Below are positions 17,641 through 25,800 of a stretch of 64,000 bases of DNA, piece by piece. The translations under genes and the position numbers were made by a program. The notes beneath the pieces were generated by a model, which did no database searches, was not told where the DNA came from, and saw only the letters and a program-made list of their open reading frames with translations. The stretch is from positions 62,001 through 126,000 of the forward strand of contig NZ_CANNGP010000007.1 of assembly GCF_947504105.1 (NCBI RefSeq), written 5' to 3'. This stretch comes from an uncultured Tateyamaria sp. (GTDB lineage Bacteria; Pseudomonadota; Alphaproteobacteria; Rhodobacterales; Rhodobacteraceae). Each line of letters starts with the position of its first letter. Positions within the stretch are counted from its first letter, which is position 1.

Positions 17641-20049
17641 ATGCAAACCACCACCCGCGTCGCCGTAATCGGCGGTGGCGTCGTTGGCGCCTCTGTCCTC
17701 TATCACCTGACGAAACTCGGCTGGTCCGACGTGATGCTACTTGAACGATCAGAGCTGACATCTGGCAGCACGTGGCATGCTGCAGGCGGTTTCCACACGC
17801 TCAATGGCGACACCAACATGGCCGCGCTGCAGGGATACACGATCAGGCTCTACAAAGAGCTGGAAGAGATCACCGGCATGTCCTGCGGCCTGCACCACGT
17901 GGGCGGAGTGACACTGGCAGACAACCAGGACCGGTTCGACATGCTGCTGGCGGAACGGGCCAAGCACCGTTTCATGGGGCTTGAGACCGAAATCGTTGGC
18001 CCCGAAGAGATCAAGCAGATCGCCCCCATCACCAACACCAACGGCATTCTCGGCGCGCTCTACGATCCGCTTGACGGGCACCTCGACCCTTCGGGCACCA
18101 CCCATGCCTACGCCAAAGCCGCGCGCATGGGCGGTGCCACGATCCACACGCACACCATGGTACAGGAAACCAACCAGCGCCCCGACGGCACATGGGATGT
18201 GGTGACGGACAAAGGTTCCATTCACGCCGAACACGTGGTCAATGCGGGCGGCCTCTGGGCACGCGAGGTGGGGGCGATGGCAGGCGTCTACCTGCCACTG
18301 CACCCGATGGAACACCAGTACATTGTCACCGACGATATCACCCAAATTTACGAACGGGGCGAAGAACACCCTCACGTCATGGACCCCGCTGGCGAAAGTT
18401 ACCTGAGGCAAGAGGGGCGCGGCCTGTGCATTGGCTTTTATGAACAACCATGTCGGCCATGGGCGGTCGACGGTACGCCATGGAATTTCGGCCATGAACT
18501 CCTGCCCGATGATTTCGACAAGATCGAAGACAGTATCGCCTTCGCCTACAAACGCTTCCCCGTGCTGGAAACCGCAGGGATCAAATCCGTCATCCACGGT
18601 CCATTCACCTTCGCCCCCGACGGCAATCCGCTCGTCGGCCCCGTCCCAGGCCTGCGCAACTACTGGTCGGCTTGCGGCGTCATGGCAGGCTTTTCACAAG
18701 GTGGCGGTGTGGGTCTCATGCTCGCGCAATGGATGGTCGAGGGCGAATGCGAGCGGGACGTCACAGCCATGGACGCGGCCCGGTTCGGGGACTGGATCAG
18801 CCCCGGCTATACACGACCAAAAGTCATCGAAAACTATCAGAAACGGTTCTCCGTCGCTTACCCGAACGAAGAACTGCCCGCGGCACGGCCCAATCGCACC
18901 ACGCCGATGTACGACATCTTCACGGACATGGGTGCCGTCTGGGGGCAACAATACGGGCTCGAGGTCGCCAACTACTTCGCGCAAGAAGGTGAACCCACCT
19001 ACGAAACCCCTTCCTTCCGACGCTCCGACGCGTTCCAGGCAACAGCACGCGAAGTCACGGCCGTCCGCTCAGGCGTTGGCATCAACGAGGTGCACAATTT
19101 CGGCAAGTACCGCGTCACCGGCCCGAATGCCCGCGCGTGGCTCGACTGCATCATGGCAGGCCGCGTGCCGCAGCCGGGTCGGGTTTCGCTCACCCCCATG
19201 CTGAGCGCGCAGGGCAAGCTGATCGGTGATTTCACCATGTCCTGCATCGCCGAGGGCGACTTTCAACTCACTGCCAGCTATGGCGCGCAAGCTGTGCATA
19301 TGCGCCACTTCAAGAAACATGAAGAACGCGGCGCAACCATCGAAAATATAAGTGATAAATGCAACGGCTTCCAACTCGCGGGCCCTTGCGCCCGCGACGT
19401 CCTGCAAACCTGCACACGGCAAGACATCTCGGACATGGCATTCCTCGACGTCCGCCCGGTCACCGTCGGCATGACGGACTGCATCGTGCAACGGGTCAGT
19501 TACACCGGCGACCTCGGCTTCGAAATCTATTGCGACCCCATGGCCCAACGCCAGCTTTGGTGGGCACTCTGGGACGCAGGCCAAGCCTACAACATCACCC
19601 CTTTCGGAATGCGGGCCATGATGTCTCTACGCCTCGACAAGTTTTTTGGGTCATGGCTCTCTGAATACTCCCCTGACTACACGGCGGCGGAAACTGGTCT
19701 CGATCGATTCATCTCGTGGAAAAAGAATGCGAACTTCATCGGTCGCGCCGCCGCGGAAGCCGAACGTGAAAAGGGTCCCGCACGTCGGCTTCGTGCCTTT
19801 ATCGTAGACGCTGACGACGCTGACGCGCATGGCTATGAACCAATATGGCTGGATGGCACGGTTGTCGGCTTTTGCACTTCGGGCGGTTACTCGCATCACA
19901 CCAGCACATCCGTGGCGTTAGGGTTTGTGCCAGCAAACCGTATTGAGGAAGGGCTCCGGGTCGAGATCGAAATACTCGGACAGATGCGTGAAGCCACCCT
20001 GACAACCAAAGCATTGTTTGATGCGGACGGGACACGCATGCGGGGTTGA
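17641..20049 (+). CDS. FAD-dependent dimethylglycine/sarcosine dehydrogenase-like GcvT flavoprotein (copy 2)
   Basis: 802 residues, same architecture as the divergent copy at 14738-17149: an FAD-binding motif GGGVVGASVLYHL at residues 9-21, GSTWHAAGG with the likely covalent-flavin histidine, then a GcvT-like C-terminal half. Sequence identity to copy 1 is clear in both halves (for example VVLLE/VMLLE after the FAD motif) but they differ throughout, suggesting an old duplication with different substrates. AAAGGGT upstream of ATG 17641 serves as ribosome-binding site. Likely involved in N-methyl compound catabolism coupled to folate one-carbon metabolism; the precise substrate is inference. 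Confidence 0.88.
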   Translation: MQTTTRVAVIGGGVVGASVLYHLTKLGWSDVMLLERSELTSGSTWHAAGGFHTLNGDTNMAALQGYTIRLYKELEEITGMSCGLHHVGGVTLADNQDRFDMLLAERAKHRFMGLETEIVGPEEIKQIAPITNTNGILGALYDPLDGHLDPSGTTHAYAKAARMGGATIHTHTMVQETNQRPDGTWDVVTDKGSIHAEHVVNAGGLWAREVGAMAGVYLPLHPMEHQYIVTDDITQIYERGEEHPHVMDPAGESYLRQEGRGLCIGFYEQPCRPWAVDGTPWNFGHELLPDDFDKIEDSIAFAYKRFPVLETAGIKSVIHGPFTFAPDGNPLVGPVPGLRNYWSACGVMAGFSQGGGVGLMLAQWMVEGECERDVTAMDAARFGDWISPGYTRPKVIENYQKRFSVAYPNEELPAARPNRTTPMYDIFTDMGAVWGQQYGLEVANYFAQEGEPTYETPSFRRSDAFQATAREVTAVRSGVGINEVHNFGKYRVTGPNARAWLDCIMAGRVPQPGRVSLTPMLSAQGKLIGDFTMSCIAEGDFQLTASYGAQAVHMRHFKKHEERGATIENISDKCNGFQLAGPCARDVLQTCTRQDISDMAFLDVRPVTVGMTDCIVQRVSYTGDLGFEIYCDPMAQRQLWWALWDAGQAYNITPFGMRAMMSLRLDKFFGSWLSEYSPDYTAAETGLDRFISWKKNANFIGRAAAEAEREKGPARRLRAFIVDADDADAHGYEPIWLDGTVVGFCTSGGYSHHTSTSVALGFVPANRIEEGLRVEIEILGQMREATLTTKALFDADGTRMRG

Positions 20050-20085
20050 GTTGCAGTGCCCCACTGCCAGGCCTAGAGTTTGGGC

Positions 20086-20685
20086 ATGATGCCGATCCTC
20101 ATCCTTGCAGCAGGTGCTGCGTCGCGCATGCGTGGCGCAGATAAGCTCATGGAAAACGTGGATGGTCAGCCACTACTGGCACGACAAATTGAAACTGCGC
20201 AAGCGGTCAGTGACGATGTGCGCGTCGCCCTGCCTCCCGGGCCGCACCCCAGACAGTCTATCGTCGAGCGCGCTGGGGCGCGTTCGGTTATCGTGACAGA
20301 TGCGGTCGAAGGGATGGGAGCCAGCTTGCGCACGATCTTTGCGACGCTGGGGCCCGACGATTTCCACGCCATGTTACTGCTCGGCGATTTGCCCGACATC
20401 ACCGAAAGCGACTTACGTGCGGTACAACGCGCAACGCAATCCCATCCCGATGCCGTGGTCTGGCGAGGCGCCACAGAGGATGGGAAAGGCGGACACCCGA
20501 TCATATTCAGTAGAAAACTTTTTCCTGCCTTTTCAAAGCTTTGCGGCGATGACGGAGGACGTGAGATAGTTATACGTGCAGGCACACGCGTTCATCTGGT
20601 CCCATTGCCCGGACAGCGCGCGCGGACTGATCTGGACACACCGGAGGAGTGGGCCGCGTGGCGCGCGGCCCGTCACGTCACTTGA
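20086..20685 (+). CDS. MobA-like NTP transferase (MocA/CTP:molybdopterin cytidylyltransferase type)
   Basis: 199 residues with the nucleotidyltransferase fold: [15 protein letters not shown] near residue 7, which is the nucleotide-binding loop (LAAGxSxRMG-like), then LLLGDLPDI near 100, where the acidic residue binds metal, and [16 protein letters not shown] near 125, typical of MocA-type proteins. Those add CMP or GMP to molybdopterin; without a molybdoenzyme operon nearby the pairing is open. ATG 20086 or 20089 is preferred over the TTG at 20080. It lies 36 bp after the flavoprotein gene and overlaps the convergent Hint-domain gene by 8 bp. Confidence 0.82.
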   Translation: MMPILILAAGAASRMRGADKLMENVDGQPLLARQIETAQAVSDDVRVALPPGPHPRQSIVERAGARSVIVTDAVEGMGASLRTIFATLGPDDFHAMLLLGDLPDITESDLRAVQRATQSHPDAVVWRGATEDGKGGHPIIFSRKLFPAFSKLCGDDGGREIVIRAGTRVHLVPLPGQRARTDLDTPEEWAAWRAARHVT

Positions 20686-22555
20686 GACGATCTACCAGTG
20701 TATGTGCTTCATGCTTCTTCAAAGAGAGGCGGGCCGAGCTGTATGTATCCAGCCCAGCCAACGTGTCGAGCTCCGGAAAAAGCTCCAGGATCTCGGTCCG
20801 TTGGTTCACACCGATGCCACGCAGTGACTGATCACCCGGCTGGAAGCTTTCGGACCACGCACCCTCAGCCAAAACAACCTCGTGCTGATCAAACATCAGG
20901 TGCAGATAGCTGACCGCACCCGTCTGGACTTGATCCACACCGTCGAGCCCGGTCAGGTGCTTGGCAGCGACCAATACTTCACGTTCCTCGAACATCACTT
21001 CGGCAAGGTCTGAGTTTATCAGCATCCGGTGCTGTGGCGATACCAGCAGGTCACGGTCAGGCAGGCCTTTTCCCAGCGCTCCTTCACGGATCAGGATTGG
21101 CTGAAAAGCGTCGTTCGCTCGCATTTCGTCCGGCGTCAGATCGCGGCGGCCAACCCAACGCAAGGTCTGTGCACCGTTGTCCCGGGTAATAACCTTGTCA
21201 CCCGCGTTGAGTCTTTCAACGGGAATTTCACCCCTCGGCGTCGCAATACGCGTGCCCGGCGTAAAGCAAATGATGATTTGTTCGATTTCGGAATACGTCA
21301 CGCGCCGGGCGACGTTTCCACTGTCATCAAGCAACTCGACGGTGCCGGATTCTGACCCGGGACCATCGGGAAGAACATTCGCCCGAACGCCCGACAGGTC
21401 CAGAACGTCGATATCGGTCCCATCAGCGTCTTCACCGCCGACAATGTTGTGATTGCCAAGACCGTCAAAGGTGAACCGGTCCGACCCCGTTCCGCCCTGC
21501 GCCTGATCGTTGTCGGGGCCAAGGGTGATCAGGTCCTCGCCATCGCCGCCCAAAAGCGTGTCATCGCCGGTGCCGCCGACCAATGTGTCGTTGCCGGCAC
21601 CACCGATCAGCTCGTCCTGGCCCTGACCGCCATCCAGCACATCATTGCCTTCGCCACCATCTATGTCGTCATCACCCTGGCCACCGGACAGGCTATCGTC
21701 GCCACCCTGGCCAAAGATCACGTCCTGACCCGCGCCACCCTCAATGGTGTCATCCCCGGCTTCGATCGGCGTCACAACGATATCGTCAATCAGGTCGCCC
21801 GAGAATGAGAAACCGGAGTTGGTGTTTCGCGCCTCAAGTGTGAACTCGATGAACTCGCGGTTCTCGAATGAGGCCGAGAACCAGGCGTCCTGATCACTTG
21901 GGTTGTTCTGTTCGCCCCCTGCAGCCGTAACGCTGCCGCCATCGGTCGTCACATTCAATGACGTGTTTGCGTCGGTCGCAAAGGACGTGAAGCTGCTGGC
22001 ATCAATGGTAACGGCTTCCTGGTCACCCGGACTGTTGCGATCCAGATCGTTGACGGTCGCGGTCGAATTCAGTGCGACAGGCGTACCCGTCGTGGCATTC
22101 GGGCTGTCGGGAATGAAGAATTCCATACGGAAGCTGGCAGTGTCGCCAGTTCCGTTACCGTTCATCAGGATTTCCGCCCCGCCTCTACCGGACAAGTCGA
22201 CGCGCAGGTTGGGGTCTGACTTGGACACCAGAACAAGACGGGCCGAAACCTGTGTTCCATCCTCAAGCTGGGCAACATTGCGGTACACCGCAGACGTCCC
22301 TGCCTGGGCATTGTTGTCTGCGTTGTCACGCGTCACCAAATTGTTAATGTCGATTACAAGAGGGGTCGCATCATTGCCGGGTGCGGTGCCTTCACCGACG
22401 TCCCCAAACAACGTATCGTTGCCACCGCCACCCAGAATACTGTCGTCACCGCCCTCGCCAGACACAAGGTCCTGACCACCAAAGCCTTGGATCGTATCGT
22501 CTTCGTTGGTTCCCTGGAGGGTGTCGTTGTTCGAAGTACCGTTGATATTGGCCAT
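20678..22555 (-). CDS. Secreted RTX-repeat protein with C-terminal Hint domain (625 aa)
   Basis: Begins with [15 protein letters not shown], with RTX nonapeptide repeats (GGxGxDxxx, calcium-binding beta-roll) at about residues 10-55. A beta-rich segment follows, then a second RTX block at about 260-380 (for example [11 protein letters not shown]). The Hint domain begins at the cysteine in [11 protein letters not shown] near residue 429 and runs to about 575, with VSPQHRML and a Cys-first, His-containing layout of Hint_2. The tail (about 575-625) holds LFPELD and SLKKHEA. No N-terminal signal peptide is seen, so C-terminal type I secretion is likely, but no T1SS genes are nearby. The start at 22555 has AAGGGCAG upstream. 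Shares its Hint and tail with the next protein. Confidence 0.87.
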   Translation of the reverse strand: MANINGTSNNDTLQGTNEDDTIQGFGGQDLVSGEGGDDSILGGGGNDTLFGDVGEGTAPGNDATPLVIDINNLVTRDNADNNAQAGTSAVYRNVAQLEDGTQVSARLVLVSKSDPNLRVDLSGRGGAEILMNGNGTGDTASFRMEFFIPDSPNATTGTPVALNSTATVNDLDRNSPGDQEAVTIDASSFTSFATDANTSLNVTTDGGSVTAAGGEQNNPSDQDAWFSASFENREFIEFTLEARNTNSGFSFSGDLIDDIVVTPIEAGDDTIEGGAGQDVIFGQGGDDSLSGGQGDDDIDGGEGNDVLDGGQGQDELIGGAGNDTLVGGTGDDTLLGGDGEDLITLGPDNDQAQGGTGSDRFTFDGLGNHNIVGGEDADGTDIDVLDLSGVRANVLPDGPGSESGTVELLDDSGNVARRVTYSEIEQIIICFTPGTRIATPRGEIPVERLNAGDKVITRDNGAQTLRWVGRRDLTPDEMRANDAFQPILIREGALGKGLPDRDLLVSPQHRMLINSDLAEVMFEEREVLVAAKHLTGLDGVDQVQTGAVSYLHLMFDQHEVVLAEGAWSESFQPGDQSLRGIGVNQRTEILELFPELDTLAGLDTYSSARLSLKKHEAHTLVDRLK

Positions 22556-22773
22556 GGCAGCTGCCCTTATGCACGCAAAAATTGAATGGTCATTGCACTG
22601 CCCCCACAGTTTCAACAGCCGAGCTTCAGTTTTAATTCAAAGTGCAGCTAAGTTCAGGGGGAAAAATCGAAAGAAAGTAAACCTTGCCACATTTGGTGCA
22701 CAAAGATGCCGCAATGCGGCGCCGTACGGGCCCTTAGAAGAAACAATTCGGCACTATTACCCGGATTGAACAC

Positions 22774-22808
22774 AAAAAACGGGTGCACCCCCCAATGCCC
22801 CGTTTTTT
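22774..22808 (-). terminator. Bidirectional terminator downstream of the large Hint/RTX gene
   Basis: A perfect inverted repeat AAAAAACGGG (22774-22783) / CCCGTTTTTT (22799-22808) around a 15-base loop, with A6 and T6 runs on the two sides. On the minus strand it lies 60 bp beyond the stop of the 1960-aa gene and is well placed to end it. It separates the two Hint-domain genes. Confidence 0.85.
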
Positions 22809-22867
22809 GCGCCCTCGCGAATCATGGCGAGAGGCTGCGCGCCTTTTTCCGGCTTTTGGTCAGGCGT

Positions 22868-25800
22868 TTAATGCGTAAGAAGTTGCGCCTCGTGCTTCTT
22901 CAGACTTCTACGCGCTGACGTGTAAGCCATGGTTCCCTCTCCGGTTTCCAATTCAGGGAACAGTTCGAGGATTTCGGTCCGTTGTGCCTCCGTCATGGCA
23001 TTGAGCGTCATGTCACCAGGCTGGAAACTTTCCGTCCACGCGCCATCGGACAAGATCACTTCGTGCTGATCAAACATAACGTGGATGTACGTCGTGGCAG
23101 ACACATCAACCACGTCGATACCATCCATGAACGTCAAATGCTTGGCGGCCACCAGTACTTCGCTCTCATCGAAATACAGAGCTGTCTTGTCGGTCGCCAT
23201 CAGCACACGGTGCTGAGGCGAGACGAGCATGTCACGCTCTGGCAACCCGTTGCCAAGGGCGCCCTTCTGGATCAGTACCGGACGCAGATGTTGGGCTCGG
23301 GCCAATTCTTCTCCGGACATTGCGCGGCTGCCGACCCAGCGGATTTCCTGGATGCCGTTGTCGCGGGTAATAACCCGATCACCAACTTCAAGATCTTCGA
23401 TACGACGCTCACCCGTCGGGGTCGCAATAAGCGTACCGGGGGTGAAGCATGGGATCACGTCCTCGATATCGGTAAAGGTCAACTGCCCCGCAGGATCACC
23501 GTTCTGGTCGAAGTAATTGACCACGCCGTCAAAGCCGTTGCCGTTGGCATCCGGATTGGTAAAGACAACCTGCAACGAGCCGTTGTTCGGCGCAGACCCA
23601 CGCAGATCGAGCGTGTCAAAGTCATCGCCACCGCCGCCGCCATCGACATCTTCACCGGCGTCGACATTGACGAAGGTGTCGCGATCATCACCGCCGCGCA
23701 TGATGTCGGCGCCACCATTGCCGCCGTCGATCGTGTCATTGCCGGTGCCACCGTCAATGACATCGTCGCCGGTCGAGCCAAGGATCGAGTCGTTGCCAGC
23801 ATCGCCGCGCAACGTGTCGTCGCCGGTGCCGCCATCAATGAAGTCGTCACCATCACCACCCGACAAGAGGTCGGCGCCATTGTCACCCAGAATGGTGTCG
23901 TTGCCGTCGCCACCTTCAACCGTGTCAGCCTGACGGCCCCCATCGATGAAGTCGTTGCCGTCACCACCGAGGATAGTGTCGTTGCCTTGACCGCCCAGCA
24001 GGCTGTCATCGCCGACACCACCGTCGATCAGGTCGTCATCGATCTCACCATCAATGGTGTCGTTGCCTTCCTCACCGAACAGTTCGTCATTGTCGTCCGC
24101 ACCAAAGATGACATCGTTGCCTTCGCCGCCAAAGACAGTGTCGATGCCATTGTCGGGGCGTGGATCCGCGGGGAAGATCGGGTTAGAGCCGTCATCCTCG
24201 ATATTCAGTTGGTCCAGACCCAGATCAGGGTCGTTACCGGCGAAAATGGTGTCGTCACCAACGCCGCCTTCGATAAGGTCGTTGCCTTCACCGCCGACAA
24301 TCCGATCAGCGCCTTCATCACCCGAGATTTCGTCATCGTCGATACCACCGTCAATGACATCGTTGCCTTCGCCGCCGACGATGGTGTCTGCGTCGTCGCC
24401 GGTGCTGATTGTATCATCGCCGGTGCCACCATCCACAAAGTCGAGGTCGTTGTTCGGGTCATCATCGGCAGGGAAGCCGAAGGGGAAGCCCGGAACAGGC
24501 GTACCATCGTCGTTGGGGAAGCCAAGGTCAGGTGCCAGATCGCCATTGCCAGTCTCGATCAGGTCGTTACCGGCCCCGCCATCCACAACATCGTCGCCCT
24601 GGCCCGCGATCACCGTGTCGTCACCACCACCCGCTTCGATGATGTCGTCATCCGCATCGTCCGGGTCGTTCGAGAAGATGTTGTCGCCGTTGTCGACCAT
24701 GTCGCCTTCGGGGTCGCCCGTGTAATCCTCGTCGATCACCTCACCGTCATCGGTGCCTTTCACGATGCCATCCAGCGGGTTCGGTTCGACCGTCACGGTG
24801 ACCTGGGCGCTGTCAAAGCCGCCATTGTCGTCGGTAATGGTATAGTCAATGACCGCGTCGCCTTCGAACCCGTCATTCGGCGTGAAGGTCAACGTGCCGT
24901 CACCATTGAGGGTGACGTCGCCGTCAGGTGACGTGGCCTCGGTCACGCGCAGTGCGTCCCCATCCACATCCGTGTCGTTGTCGAGCACGGGGATCGTGAC
25001 AGCCGTGTTGAACGGCGTGGTGTCTGCATCATCGCTGGCGTCCGGCGCGTCATTTACCGGTGTGACATCAATCACCAGCTCGGCGGTATCCGTGCCACCG
25101 TTCCCATCCGCAATGGTGTAGGTGATCGTCGCTTCACCGTTGAAATTCTCGGCGGGGGTAAAGGTGATTGTGTTGTCGGGATTGATAACCGCTGCACCCT
25201 GATCCGACGGGACAACCGCCGAAATCACGGTCAGATCGTCGCCATCAGCATCGCTGTCATTGCCAAGCACATCGACGGTGACCGGCGTGTCTTCCTCGGT
25301 TGTGTCCGTATCATCCTCAGCCACCGGACCGTCATTCACAGCGCCCACGGACACGATGGCCTCGCCTGTGTCTTCGCCGCCATTGCCGTCTGTCACGGTG
25401 TAGGTGATGGTCGCCGGGCCGTTGAAGTTCGGCGCGGGGGTAAAGGTGACGGTGCCGTCACCGTTATCGACGACCGAACCCTGGTCCGCAGGGACCGACA
25501 CGTCACCCAGTGTCAGCGTATCGCCGTCCACATCCGTGTCGTTGCCCAGCAGATCGACCACGACGGCCACGTCTTCGTCCGTTGTTTCAATGTCATCCAC
25601 GGCCAGCGGATCATCATTGACCGGGGTCACCGTCACCGCGACTTCGGCGGTGTCAGTGCCACCGCTATTGTCGGTGATGGAATAAGTGATTGTGGCATCG
25701 CCATTGAAATTCTCGGCCGGGGTGAACAGCAATTCGTTGTTCACGATCTCGACGGTCCCCTGATCCGCAGGCACGGACGCACCCGTGATCTCAAGGGTGT

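Noticed and set aside
23600-24700. CRISPR-like or satellite repeats
   Set aside because: The short periodicity (27 bp) arises from RTX nonapeptide codons in the giant gene; no spacers.
22982-24931. Plus-strand 649-codon ORF opposite the giant gene
   Set aside because: Produced by the repetitive Asp/Gly codons read backwards (Val/Ala/Ile-rich translation); no family features, no Shine-Dalgarno.
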